Assembly: GCA_914767885.1 (NCBI GenBank)
Contig: CAJZBQ010000004.1
Location: 783,001 to 847,000 of the forward strand
Direction: 5' to 3'
Length of the DNA stretch: 64,000 bases
Source of the DNA: Blepharisma stoltei
Lineage: Eukaryota; Ciliophora; Heterotrichea; Heterotrichida; Blepharismidae
The position numbers and the translations under genes were made by a program. Under the pieces are notes generated by a model, which saw nothing but the letters and a program-made list of their open reading frames with translations, searched no databases and was not told where the DNA came from. The first letter of the stretch is position 1. Each line of letters starts with the position of its first letter. Below, piece by piece: positions 53,055 through 63,882 of this stretch.

Positions 53055-53345
53055 TAAATGAAGCAATAAGTATTTAATACAAACTCAATAGTTCGAACTC
53101 AAAATCATAATTGCTAGTGCTAGGACCTCTAAAGTTATATATTTTCATTTGTTTTAAGCAGTTCAAAAGCAGAGGGTAAAATACTAGAAACAAACTGTGA
53201 TATATGAATAATTTGGTAATGTTTCAATACCTCATTAATGCTTTACAGATAAATTATTAAATTTTAAAAATTAAGCAAAAAATAAGGGTAAATTCACTTG
53301 ATTAGGGTTTATCCTTTTGATAATTATGATTTTACAATATTATAG

Positions 53346-53885
53346 CTCCACCCCCATCCTTGATCGAACGGCTCGCCATCTTTCGATCAAGGATGGGGCT
53401 AAAAAAAAATTTATATATAAAATAAAAATATATATATATATATATATATATTTTTATTTACTTTTAAATAAGAGGGTTAAGAGTATTTAATAATTATTTT
53501 TACAGTAAAAATTGAATTAATTTCATAAAAATACCAATTTTTAATATTTTGATTTATTAGTTACCCTTTTAAACGGTATAAATTTTTATTTGTTCCTTAT
53601 TGAATCAAAAATATTTTTTTTTTTAAATTTTAAAAATCTCTATTTTTTAGATTATTGAGTTTTTAAGCCCAGATCGATGACTAAAGCACTTCGGATGGTT
53701 GATTCCGTAGCTTCTGTCGTTTCAAAGTCTCTGAAAACAATTTCATTAGGTATATCTTCCCAAGCTTTTGATAACTAATATATTTTTATATATATAAAAA
53801 TTTGCATAATATAAAAATCGTTCGGCTTATTTTCCCAATTTTTAGGAATTTTTACAGTCAATTATTCGATCAAGGATGGGGGGAG
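53346..53885 (-). mobile_element. Second-family MITE, reverse orientation, with a TA microsatellite
   Basis: 540 bp, hairpin end on the left (CCATCCTTGATCGAACGG, CTCGCC, then the complement). A (TA)n run lies near 53428-53452. The flanks are TAG (53343-53345) and TAA (53886-53888). Core matches the copies at 49965 and 51155 in reverse. Confidence 0.88.
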
Positions 53886-53919
53886 TAAGAATTAAAATTA
53901 TTTGATCATTATTGAAGCC

Positions 53920-55383
53920 TTAAAAACTAACTGGATGTGGAGTATGCCTGATTCTGGGACTACTATCATTTTTCACCATTTGGAGTGAAATAAATTCACA
54001 TAACTGCTCAGAGTAACTTTGTTTTTTCTCTTTAAGCTCTTCAACTCGAGTTTGAGCGTCTCGATAAATAGAATATTTTTCTTTTTGCTGCATATACAGT
54101 TCTTTTAATTCTTGTTCGATATAATTCAATTTTTGTTGGCAATCTGCTATGTCTTCTTGTTTAATTTCGGTTATATTTAATTTATTTCCAGTTTTGGAGG
54201 ACAAAATCTTTTTCATTTTACCTGGAACTAATTTTTTAAAAAAAGATTTGGACTGTTTGAACTTTGTTTCCATATCTTTTAATATCCTAAAATAATTTCT
54301 TTTTTTCTCTGCTAATGACTCTATTTCTTTTTGTACATGTAAGAGTTCCATGCTTACTGATAAATGATGTTTATGCAAAGTCTCTAGATCAATATCTAGC
54401 TTTTCCAACTTTTTTTGAAACTCCTTTATATCTTTCCTGGTAGGTGGGTCGATGCTTGACAGCTGTGACTTCGCCCATCGTAGCATGATCATTTCTTGGT
54501 CTGTCAAAGTATGCGTATGCTCTGCTGCTTGCATTTTCAAATTAGCTTGATCCTTATAAAAATTTTCTTCTATATTTTTCAGCTCCTTTGAACTAACCAC
54601 AATCCCAAATCCTTTTTCTAATAAACTTTTATAATCTAAATGTAACTCTTTCTGTGTATCCCTCAATACAAATGAAATTTCTTCCACATCCATTTGAAGA
54701 AACATCGGTTTTAGCTCTTTCAATATCGCAATGCTGACCTTTATTATAACTTTCCACCCTTCCAAGAAAAAGCAGTCCCAAACTTTTACAAGAGTGCTAA
54801 AAGGCAAATAAGTAGAAAATAATGTCATAAACCACCGCGTAATAAAAAAGCTGCTAGTAATTCCTGCTCTTCTAAAATGAGAATAGAGGTCTGGGAGCAA
54901 AATCATAAAATAATGGTTCATTTGATGCTCTCTCAAAGAGAGATCAGGGACTCCAGGCACAAACATGTTCTCCATATCCCACTTTTTGATTACCCCTAGA
55001 AGCAGCCAAAAGGCGACTTCTTCGTTTCTTACGACTTTCAAAATGACCGAGGCCAGAAAGTTAATTCCTTGGCAGTACCCAATACTTGGCTTTACATAGG
55101 CTAAGGCTAGCAAAATTCTAAAAAGCTTTTCTTGTTCTCGCTTAGAGTTAGCGACAAGAAGGGTTCGTGGGATATCTTTGGCGATATCATTTTTAACAGT
55201 GTCAATGTTTAATCCTATTTCTTCTAAGCCTTCACCTAGCTCAATGCGCAACTGAATAAGCTCATAAGTATTAGCGGTTGGATCTGAAATTCTAAGAAGT
55301 TTTCGAGAATCTTCCTGAACTCCTAATTGTATTTTACGTGTAAAGTGGACACTGATAAATTCAGTACTTGGCTCTGACTTCAT
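53920..55383 (-). CDS. TBC-domain Rab GTPase-activating protein
   Basis: 487 residues from the ATG at 55381-55383 (a GTG 12 nt earlier is in frame but unlikely). The TBC domain spans about residues 55-275, with the two catalytic fingers present: DIPRT (Arg) and YCQGIN (Gln). SIGYCQGINFLASVIL, AFWLLLGVI and VWDCFFLEGWKVI are typical. The remaining 190 residues are strongly predicted coiled coil (Lys/Glu/Leu/Gln). It should switch off a Rab in membrane traffic. No interruption. It ends at TAG or TAA just after the second-family MITE. Confidence 0.92.
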   Translation of the reverse strand: MKSEPSTEFISVHFTRKIQLGVQEDSRKLLRISDPTANTYELIQLRIELGEGLEEIGLNIDTVKNDIAKDIPRTLLVANSKREQEKLFRILLALAYVKPSIGYCQGINFLASVILKVVRNEEVAFWLLLGVIKKWDMENMFVPGVPDLSLREHQMNHYFMILLPDLYSHFRRAGITSSFFITRWFMTLFSTYLPFSTLVKVWDCFFLEGWKVIIKVSIAILKELKPMFLQMDVEEISFVLRDTQKELHLDYKSLLEKGFGIVVSSKELKNIEENFYKDQANLKMQAAEHTHTLTDQEMIMLRWAKSQLSSIDPPTRKDIKEFQKKLEKLDIDLETLHKHHLSVSMELLHVQKEIESLAEKKRNYFRILKDMETKFKQSKSFFKKLVPGKMKKILSSKTGNKLNITEIKQEDIADCQQKLNYIEQELKELYMQQKEKYSIYRDAQTRVEELKEKKQSYSEQLCEFISLQMVKNDSSPRIRHTPHPVSF

Positions 55384-55691
55384 CTGGGAGGTCACCTCTT
55401 CATATACTAGACTTTATTGCTCGATCAGCTTTCAAACTTTTATTATGGCTCTTATTTAAGACGTATAAGCTCGCTATTTCACATGTATTGAGAAACTGAA
55501 GAATCTCGCTTCTGGCAAGCATATATTTTTTTTAATAAACATTAAAAAATTCAAATAATTTGGTGATGAGTATTCGCATTATACGGAAACAGCCATTATA
55601 AAAATATTCATATAAGTATAATGTTTATTATAGCATTGAAATTATCTTTTTCCCAAACATTATAAGGTAGATCATAATATTTTTATTATCA
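55384..55691. other. Intergenic region between two minus-strand genes
   Basis: AT-rich; no ORF or repeat. Confidence 0.45.
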
Positions 55692-57635
55692 TTATCCTTT
55701 TTTCTTTAATTTCTGCGTCATATGGTTTGAGAACTCCTCTTCTTCGTTCAAATGTGCTTTAAAACTCATAACCTTCTGATACAAATTCTGATAAACTGTC
55801 AATTTATGCTTAACCAAAATTTCCATCCTTTGCACATAAGAATCAATGTCATAATCTGTATCTCCTTGGGCCATAGAAATCAATTCCCCCTCTTCTGTCA
55901 ATATTTGTGCATCTTCTTTTATAGCATGAACATGAGTTTCTAATAACTCTTCTTCCTCTTCCAGTATTGTCTCCACTTTTTCATGCAAATCAAGCATTTC
56001 TAGACTCATTTTGTCTTCTTCTTGTTTTTGTATATATTCCATATCCCTGAAGCTTTTTCTGAATTTGTCGGCAACTTCTGGCTTTTCATCCTTTTTTTTA
56101 GGTAGATTTTGCTGAACTTGAGGCTGAAGGTTTTTCTTAGATGGCTGAGGCTTTGCTGGCTCTGGCTGTGGTTTTTGCTGTTCTTGGTGAGGCTTTAATG
56201 GCTCTGGCTTTGGCTGAAATTGGTTTACTTGATTAGCTACAACTTGCTCTTTTAATCTATCAGCGTATCTAAGTGAATTTATAGTATGGTCAGAGCTTGA
56301 ATGCCCAGGACACACACAAGTGATCATAATAACCTTTTTTTCATCAGACCCTCCTTCAAAAGAATCCCTCAGCACCAAAGTCAGTTTTGAGCCTCTATAA
56401 GGTACATGTGCCCCAGGGCCTCCTCTTAGTGCTCTAATACATTCTTTTAGTGCCAATAAGCTTTTGTTTATTTCTGCACCTTCAATACGTCTTTGCCTGT
56501 TATTGCTAACACAGTCTTGTGCCCTTTCACTGCCAGCCAAATCAACTAATCTTAGTCTTCCAAACTCTCTTTGACCGCTTTTTAATAAAATCTGGCAAAT
56601 TGCGTGGGATCGTGAAGAATCTTCATTTGAGGTGGTTGCGTGGGTTGTTCTGACTGAGTTTCCATATTCAATCAGCTGTAAGACTTCATCTTTATTACCA
56701 ACTGGATGCTCAACTAAGCCTTGGATTTGAATATTCCCGTTACCATCTTCAAGAATTGTAAGTTTGGCTCTATTATTAAGCAGATCAAAGCAGCGGCCAC
56801 CGTAAATTTCGTAGAAGCTTATATGGAATGTAAGCTGACCTCGGCCAAATTTATCAAGATCACAAATTACCATTTCCTGGAGGCCCCGCATTGTATAAGT
56901 TTTGCCTGAACCTGTTTGGCCATATGCAAAACAAGTTACAGTGCCTCCTTGCAGTATAAATGGACAGAGAGGCCGAATAGAGGACTCGTAAACGGTCTTT
57001 GTGTCTTCGTTTTCTCCATATGTATTGTCGAATTGGAAGGTGTGATTTTCTAGGTATTTAGTAATGCCATCTACTTTAAACTTAGGCTCGTGAATCATAA
57101 TTACTGGGTTCGAACAGCTCAGAGCATCAATTTCGCCATTTTTCTCTTCCTTAGAGAAAATTGGTCTTTTTCTTACACACACACAAATTTTTAATTCTGA
57201 TGAAGGGACATGGGGCTTCTGAGGAGGAACTTGCTGTTTAAACTGATCAACCATTTTTTGAAAATCTACATCTACTAATTTCCCTAGGGCTTCATTTTCA
57301 GCTTTTCTTTCTTCCTTGTTGATTCTTTCTTCTTCCATCCTCCTTCTTCTTTCCTCTCTTTTTTTTTGAATTTGCTCAATATTGTTTAAGACACTATTTG
57401 AACCTTTTGATCCATTGTCTTGAATTGGTATTCCTAGTGCTTTTTTAAGTCGCTCAACTCTTTCTTTATTTGTCCCAAACACTGGCAATTTTTTATTTTT
57501 CAACTCAACCAAAATATCTTCAGGTGTCATCGCGTCAATTTGTTGGGCTTTGCCAAATAATTGGTTGTCTCGCTGATTTTTCAGTCTTTCTCTGTTTTTC
57601 TCAGCTTGAGTTGCAGGTCCTTTTTTAGGTTCCAT
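55692..57635 (-). CDS. Kinesin-13 (MCAK-type) microtubule depolymerase
   Basis: 647 residues from the ATG at 57633-57635 (an ATG 36 nt earlier also fits). A SAP-like helix pair lies near residues 33-65 (MTPEDILVELKNKKLPVFG). A charged neck (KREERRRRMEEER) precedes the motor at about 150-480: ICVCVRKRP, the kinesin-13 KVDGITKYLENH loop, FAYGQTGSGKTYTM, NEDSSRSHAICQ, LVDLAGSE and NKSLLALKECIRAL. Order (neck before internal motor) and the KVD-type loop define kinesin-13, which depolymerises microtubule ends and sets ciliary and spindle length. A Pro/Lys/Gln-rich linker and a coiled coil follow. Confidence 0.93.
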   Translation of the reverse strand: MEPKKGPATQAEKNRERLKNQRDNQLFGKAQQIDAMTPEDILVELKNKKLPVFGTNKERVERLKKALGIPIQDNGSKGSNSVLNNIEQIQKKREERRRRMEEERINKEERKAENEALGKLVDVDFQKMVDQFKQQVPPQKPHVPSSELKICVCVRKRPIFSKEEKNGEIDALSCSNPVIMIHEPKFKVDGITKYLENHTFQFDNTYGENEDTKTVYESSIRPLCPFILQGGTVTCFAYGQTGSGKTYTMRGLQEMVICDLDKFGRGQLTFHISFYEIYGGRCFDLLNNRAKLTILEDGNGNIQIQGLVEHPVGNKDEVLQLIEYGNSVRTTHATTSNEDSSRSHAICQILLKSGQREFGRLRLVDLAGSERAQDCVSNNRQRRIEGAEINKSLLALKECIRALRGGPGAHVPYRGSKLTLVLRDSFEGGSDEKKVIMITCVCPGHSSSDHTINSLRYADRLKEQVVANQVNQFQPKPEPLKPHQEQQKPQPEPAKPQPSKKNLQPQVQQNLPKKKDEKPEVADKFRKSFRDMEYIQKQEEDKMSLEMLDLHEKVETILEEEEELLETHVHAIKEDAQILTEEGELISMAQGDTDYDIDSYVQRMEILVKHKLTVYQNLYQKVMSFKAHLNEEEEFSNHMTQKLKKKG

Positions 57636-57936
57636 TTTGTAAGAATTATTTAAGTTTAAAAATAGGTTCAAAATCGGATTTAAATTTGTATAGAAAAATG
57701 ATTTGCTAGGGCTAAATATATAAATATATAAGCCTAAATAAACTAGGAATTTTTAAAAAAGCAAATAAAATATTGAAAATTTATAGATTAATCATTCAAT
57801 AATTTCTTATTTTGTTAACAAGCAAAATTGACTTAACTTTGATATTTTGACTTTTATTTATAGTGATATCTAATAAAAAATCCATATCATTTAAAGAATA
57901 GCTTTAAAGAAATTAGGATCAATAAAAATACTGAAA
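57636..57936. other. Intergenic region between divergent genes
   Basis: AT-rich promoter region of the kinesin and the 66-residue protein. Nothing else is seen. Confidence 0.45.
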
Positions 57937-58137
57937 ATGGTAAGACGATATCCTCAAAGCGACCCATGGCCCTACCACTTAGGTGTATCTGTATTAATGG
58001 GAGGAATATTTTATGTTGGTTTTACAGGGCTGCTGAGAACTAATAAGAAACTAGCTATATTTGCAGTGCCATTGGGCCTGTTTGCCCTTCAAAATCTAGA
58101 TATTGCTCAAGATGGATTCAGGCATAGAAAAGAGTAA
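57937..58137 (+). CDS. Small membrane protein of unknown function
   Basis: The 66-residue protein has two hydrophobic segments (LGVSVLMGGIFYVGFTGLL and LAIFAVPLGLFALQNLDIA) separated by RTNKK, and a polar start (MVRRYPQSDPWPY). The size and topology suit a supernumerary subunit of a mitochondrial respiratory complex, but I cannot assign one. It is a complete frame with ATG and TAA, between a divergent kinesin and an intergenic MITE. Confidence 0.55.
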   Translation: MVRRYPQSDPWPYHLGVSVLMGGIFYVGFTGLLRTNKKLAIFAVPLGLFALQNLDIAQDGFRHRKE

Positions 58138-58275
58138 GAAGAATCATAATTGTTCTAGCTTAATTTAGAGCATTCTAATAAGCTAATTTAAGAGATCTAA
58201 AATATAAGTAAGCCTTTAACAAATTACTAGCAAGCATTGACTGGACTATTTCAATATTCGATTAGAATTATTTAA

Positions 58276-58611
58276 CTCCCCCCTCCATAAGCCTACAAAA
58301 TCATTAGAAAATCCTCCCTCCGTGAGCGAGTAAAAAATTTTTTTATGAAAAAAAATTTTGATATATAATTGATAACTAGTATCATGAAATCTCTAGAAAT
58401 TCTGTTTAATTTTAAACAAATTACATTTTAAAACATAAATTTTACAAATTAAATTAATATTTGCTTTCCAATTTTTGAGAAGTGGGATTTTATAAATTTC
58501 GAAAAAAAACAATTTTTCTTAAAATTTATATAAATGTTTTTTTAAAAAAAAATTAACTCCCCTCCTTAGCGAACAAGAATTTTTTGTTCGCTCATAGAGG
58601 GTGGAGGGGAA
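58276..58611 (+). mobile_element. BogoMITE, intergenic
   Basis: 336 bp, flanked by TAA at 58273-58275 and 58612-58614. The left inner repeat is partly lost (CCTCCCTCCGTGAGCGAGTA). Confidence 0.88.
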
Positions 58612-58640
58612 TAAGTATTTTTATAATTTTCTAATAAACC

Positions 58641-59486
58641 ATGGGCCACACTGTCTCGAAGCTTTGCTCAAAATGCTTTAAATCAGAAGAAGAAAACCCG
58701 ATTTATCAAGAACAAGAAATGAAAGAAACGCTAATTTCAGAGTCTTTCTCTATAAATAGCAGTATCTCTATACCAAAAAATATCTCAGCCTCTTATGAGC
58801 TTTCAGAAACCACCAGCAGTTCTAGTGAAAATCTAAACCAGGAGCACATTTTGCGTTTACTAATAGAAAAAGCGACCCAGGAATTTTTAGATCACTTATA
58901 TGCACCTTTACAAGAAGAAGGATGCCAAGAATTAGTAAATAAAGATGGATTTCTGGTATATGGGAAAGAGTTGCCTGATGCAGTATTAATTAAAGCGTCA
59001 TGGCTAACCCCTTATACAGTAGATCAATATAAAATCGTAATGGAAGACATCAACAATAGAACGACTTGAGATCGCAGCTTAGAAAGTGTTGAATTTGTGT
59101 CTACGATACCTCCTGATATATATATTACTTATTCAAAATTCAAAAAAATGCCTATGATATCATCTAGGGATATGGTTTTAGTTTCCAGGCTAATAAAGCT
59201 TCAGAAAGGAGTTTTGCTTATTGATACATCATGTGAACACCCTGATTATCCTCCTACTGATAAATTTGTAAGAGCGACACTGCCTGTTAATGGCTATTAC
59301 ATAGAGCCGATTGATAAAGATGATCAAGGAAATATAAATAAAGTGATAAATATCACAATAGTCAATTTCGGAGGAAAATTGCCAAAATCGTTAATAAAAA
59401 CGAAATATGGAAAACATGTGCCAAGCTTAATTAAAAGAATGCATGGAGAAATCATGAAGATCACAGAGAAGTCTCCTTACAACTAA
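58641..59486 (+). CDS. START-domain lipid-binding protein, probably N-myristoylated
   Basis: The 281-residue protein reads through one TGA Trp (NNRTTWDRSLESVEFV), which is the conserved Trp of START domains. It starts MGHTVSKLCSKC: Gly2 and nearby Cys suit myristoylation plus palmitoylation, so membrane anchoring is likely (inference). The START fold runs from about residue 75 to 275 (FLVYGKELPDAVLIKASW, YITYSKFKKMPMISSRDMVLVS, VRATLPVNGYYIEPI, ITIVNFGGKLPKSLIK). It should bind a sterol, phospholipid or ceramide. It begins 27 bp after a MITE flank. Confidence 0.82.
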
Positions 59487-59703
59487 TATTAATCATATAT
59501 AGATTTCTAACTCTCAATAAAAAACTAAATCTAAGATCAAGTTATGGGTCTTATCGGCTATCATTTACTACTTCCCTAATTAAATCTGCTGTTTTTATCA
59601 TTATAATGCAATAAATAATTTAATTTTTCAATTCTGTAAGATTTTATGAAATAATTATAGCAATAAGCCAAAGTTTTTAATAAAGTTTAATCTAATTCTT
59701 ATT

Positions 59704-60162
59704 TTAGCGAGCATATTGATTGACCCATTGCCTTGCAGTTGCCACATATGCTTCATGACTGTTCATCATTTGCTGGGCTATCTCAGGCTCAACAGCGTGC
59801 TCTGGGCTTGGGGTAATTAAAGTGCTCAACAACAGCTCGATGACATGTCTGATATTTTTGGTAGGGCTCCAATCAGATTGGTATAGTTCAGTGCAGATTG
59901 CTCCGTCGTCAGATTTTACATTAGGATGGTAAATTCTAGTAACAAACCTCACATCTGGGGCTCTGAAAGGATAATTGGCCGGAACTGTCAAAGCGAGCTC
60001 AAAGTTTCCACCTTCATAAGCTGAGCCTTCAGGTCCTACCAAGTTTACTCTCCAATGAGTAATGTCGTCTCCGACAAGTGACACTGCACAATTCTCTGGA
60101 GGGTTTGTGCTGAGTTCTTGGAGTTCTTTATTGATGCGACTCTGCATTTTATTAATAACCAC
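59704..60162 (-). CDS. Ubiquitin-conjugating enzyme E2 (UBE2D-like)
   Basis: 152 residues from 60162, or 147 from the ATG at 60147, which aligns better with the usual RINKEL start. The UBC fold is complete: HWRVNLVGPEGSAYEGG, YPFRAPDVRFVTRIYHPN, then the active Cys (residue 90) in DDGAICTELY, and WSPTKNIRHVIELLLSTL. The C-terminus is slightly longer than UBE2D. It would pair with RING or U-box ligases such as the one at 5055. Stop is TAG or TAA; no interruption. Confidence 0.93.
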   Translation of the reverse strand: MVINKMQSRINKELQELSTNPPENCAVSLVGDDITHWRVNLVGPEGSAYEGGNFELALTVPANYPFRAPDVRFVTRIYHPNVKSDDGAICTELYQSDWSPTKNIRHVIELLLSTLITPSPEHAVEPEIAQQMMNSHEAYVATARQWVNQYAR

Positions 60163-60409
60163 CGAAATTTATTGGAAATATGGGTTTATATTTTATTAGC
60201 AGAATATCTAGAAACCATGACTAAGTAGCTCTGCGTCGAATTTATTTAAAATATTTTTGCAATGATTTTCAAGCCATCCTCATAATTTTGCAGCTAAGTT
60301 ATTATCGAATAAAAAAAACTTTATTCAGATGTTTACAATTATTTATGTGATATTTTCAAGATAAATACATGAAATTTTAATTATATTAAATATCATTACC
60401 AAAATTTTT

Positions 60410-61900
60410 TTACTCTCCCCTAAGCTTTTTTGTCACAAATTTTATTGCTTCGGGATAGTGTGTCTGGTAGCCCAAAAACTCTTCATAATGACTCTCAATT
60501 TTCCTTTTCCCTTTAGCCTTCACTACAATTGGAAACTCGTAAAGAGCTTCAATTTCAAGATAAGGATGGAAAAATGTCATTGAATGATAGATCTCTTCAA
60601 CACTATGCATATCTAACGCTGAAGAAATAAATCCAGCGTAAAGGTCTTGGACGATAGAAGCACTTTCAATATGGGAATCACTTGAAAATTCTTCAATATC
60701 AAAAGACCCTTCTGCTAGCCACTGAGAACTATCTTCATATGAAGGAGTATCTTGGGAAACTGGCCCATCGTAATAAAGCAAATTGTAATTTGTTTCGAAA
60801 AAAAATTTGCTTATCATTAAATAAAGCAAGCCACTTGCTTGAATTCTTGGGGATAATTTCATTATTTCGGAGTCTAATGAAGCAGTATCCAGAATTTGGA
60901 AAGTTTCTCTAAAGCGCTTATAGGCTTGTCTATTTTTTTGTTTGAAAATAATAAATCTTTTCTCATACAGCTTTTTTTGTATCTTTTTTTCTTGGGTTGG
61001 CAAGTGATCGAAGTCTTTCAAAGAGTTATAAGGAACACAGGAAAAATGATACTCAATAAAATCGTCCCATTGGGACATAAGCCAATTAAGCCAATTATAG
61101 CTTGTAGCTGGATAAGTCAGCCAAGTTAATTGTTGAAGTACAAACTTCTCTGTCATTTTTATAGCTTTGCTTGAATACCCGCTGTTGCAAGAGCTAACCC
61201 AATCGCTTAATTTCGGTGGATAAATCTCTTCAATCTTTGCTGCAATATTTAAACACGCCACCCCAAGCAGCTGAAACTCCTCCTTCTTTATATTTTTCAA
61301 CTTCGACAAAATCCTATCCACATATGACAGCGCCATATAAAAAGTTTCCCTTTTCAGCATAAACTCATGAGAAACCTCCATCATTCAGTCAAATAAAACT
61401 GCTCTCATGACAGGGGTCACATAGGCTTGCAATGATTCAAAACACCCAGCATTTGGCAAATAAATTGTTTCTTTTTCTAACATATCATACATATAGCCAA
61501 TACTCTGTGGTTTTCATAGTGTATATGGAACTAAATTGGGATTTTCTATAAGGACTTGCTGATAATCCAAGGATTGATTTCCGTAGATGTCAGATGTGAA
61601 TGAGTTTTCTGTATGAGGGAAGGTTTGGATGGGAAAATTGAGGGTTTCTTCACACTCAAGCCGAGGGTGAGGAGAAGAGTTGCCGCTTGTCGTGGAGTTT
61701 GAAAAGGTATTTTCTTCGGTAGCTTTGGGGCTGTATAGAGTAGATAGTTGGGACAGTTGGTATTCTTTTAAAAATGAAGATGTTGCATGCGATATGTGAC
61801 GCTTGTGATGGATTTTTTGACTGGTCTGGGCTTGCATTTGTAATTTTTTAATTATATGCGACGCAAATGACCCGCCATTCTTTAAAGAGCACTGTAACAT
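60410..61900 (-). CDS. Cyclin-family protein (long, E-type-like)
   Basis: The 496-residue protein reads through TGA Trp at YTLWKPQSIG and LFDWMMEV. The first 120 residues are Ser/Thr/Gln-rich. The cyclin box starts VMRAVLFDWMMEVSHEFMLKRE, then YMALSYVDRILSK, GVACLNIAAKIEEIYPP and FVLQQLTWLTYPATSYNWLNWLM. A long insertion with many Lys and Arg follows, then the second fold (ASGLLYLMISKFFF). It is a CDK partner, different from the short cyclin at 21168. Stop is TAA. Confidence 0.85.
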
Positions 61901-61938
61901 GCGACACCTCCATTTTATTATAATTCTAATAGATTAAG

Positions 61939-63778
61939 CTACATTAGGTAGTTACTAGTTTTATACTTCCAGTTATAAATTGTCCTCATTTCTTCAGCAG
62001 AAAACGAGTCAATGTTTTGCAGCTTCTCTATGCATTGCACAGGAAACTCTAAAGCAATTCTTCCGAGCAAATGGAACTTTTCCATGAGGATATTGATGAC
62101 GTCAACGCCTAAATTTTCTTTATGGCCAGGTGGGTAGAGAACAAATCCGCTTTCGTATTTTCCAAATTTATGCTTAATGGAGATCGATGAAGGAATCCCT
62201 TTTGGGTAAAATTTATCATATTCTGCACAATGCTCAAATTTTATTTTTTGCATAATTGTTCTGGTTTGCTGGTGGAAGATAGACTCTTCAGAATAATCAT
62301 AAGGGGTGAGCATTAATTGTTTCCATAAGGTCTCAATGCTTGAAATGTCAAGGTTTCGCTTTATTTCGAAGGCTTTTCTGATAATCGTAGAAATTATATA
62401 AACCATTGAGTGATCTGCAGACTGCCGATTTGTAGGGTTATTTTTGTCCTTATCGCCTATTATTGCGTAAGCATCTTTATAGCATAAAATTTTTATTTCA
62501 TTTATATCATCAAGTGAGCTTAGAATTTCTGTAAAATTTCTGATTAATGAAATTATTGAAAAAATTGCTCCAGCTGACTGATGTTCATATAATCCCAATT
62601 TAAAATGCATATCCATCACTGAAAAATCGTCTCCTTCCATTGACAAGTATATATCAAAAGGGCTTTCATTTTGATTAGCATTAGCGAAAACTCCAAAAAT
62701 GCTATCCGGGTTCCTAACTTACCCCACCTTCCGTGAGCGAGCAAAAACATTGGAGAAATCCTTATACTTTGTAAAAACCCAATCCCATGGGTGAAGAAAA
62801 AATAAATTTAATCTATAATTGATAATTATTATAATGAAATCTCTTTAGCTAATTCTTAATTTTAAAACATAAATTGTGCATATTGAATTAATATTTGCTT
62901 TAAAATTATTTCGAATTGGGATTTATTTAAATGAAAAAATGTACTATTAAATTTATATATAATTTTTTTGAGAAAAATATTAATCTCCTTTGAGCGAACA
63001 AGAGATATTTTTATTCACTAACGGAGGGAGGAGTAAATATATCTTTAGGCCCTTCAAACCCATTCATCGCTCTCCGAACTGCTATGACTGCAAGTTCCGC
63101 TGCAAACGCTGCAGATGAACCTTTACTATCCGACAGCTCTTTTCCTTTCCTTATCGCTCTAAACGGTATAAAATGGGCAAGTATAAGTCCAAGAGCACTT
63201 TCAATTTGCTCCGCATTTGCACCCATTAAAGCTCCATATGTGACAGTAGCAGCCACAGCTCCATGGACAACATGATCAATTTTATGTTTTCTTAACGAAA
63301 AAACTTCACAAAGTCTTCCTCTTATTTCATCTAAGAGCAGCATACCGAATAATGACTGTTTGCCATTCAACTTATTTTGTTGAGCAGCTGCTACTACAAC
63401 AGGATAATAATCATTGTGACCATATTCGCCTTTATCATGCCCTTGTAATTTCGGGTTATACCCAAAGACTGTCCCATTAGCATCCCATTCACGAACGGCT
63501 GCACAGTTAGCTAGAATTGCTTTCTCAGGGGAAACTTCAACTTCAGAGCCAAAACAAAAGGCGCCAGGAATCCTTGGGTAGAGGTGAGCTTCATTTCTGA
63601 GAATTGTAGGAGCATTTGTATTTAAGGCTAAAGAAGAGAGTCCACAGAGGACGGAATCAGTGTGAAATAAAGTTAAGCGCTGGATAACAGCTCTCATTGG
63701 CTTGGCTGATTTTAAAAAGTTTATCCCGAACTCAGCTAAACCTCGAGCTTGATTAGAGTTTCGCAGTAAAGTAACCAT
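61939..63778 (-). CDS. PrpD/MmgE-family protein (2-methylcitrate dehydratase-like), split by a BogoMITE
   Basis: Joined product 506 residues (1521 nt) after removing 62718-63033 with one trinucleotide. Features of the family: FHTDSVLCGLSSLALNTNAPTILRNE, AILANCAAVREWDANGT, YGHNDYYPVVVAAAQ, HGAVAATVTYGALMGANAEQIESALG, then after the join FDIYLSMEGDDFSVMDMHFKLGLYEHQSAGA and NRQSADHSMVYIIST. The N-terminus (MVTLLRNSNQARGLAEFGINFLKSAK) is basic and suits mitochondrial import. The reaction is dehydration of 2-methylcitrate in propionate breakdown, or a related substrate. The join reads DIFRNPDSIFG. Confidence 0.9.
62718..63033 (+). mobile_element. BogoMITE (IES) in the PrpD-like gene
   Basis: 316 bp, left end CTTACCCCACCTTCCGTGAG, right end ATTCACTAACGGAGGGAGGAG, flanked by TAA at 62715-62717 and 63034-63036. 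Inner left repeat lost. Confidence 0.88.
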
Positions 63779-63882
63779 TTATGATAAATAAAATTTTGTG
63801 CATGATAATAGTTTTTATTACATTGGATTTGGATTTCAATTAATAAAATAAAAAATATTAATCAAAAAATAGGTCAGTTTAA

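Noticed and set aside
57107-57117. GGGTTCGAACAG resembling a tRNA T-arm
   Set aside because: It lies inside the conserved kinesin-13 coding sequence and no acceptor or anticodon stem can be drawn.
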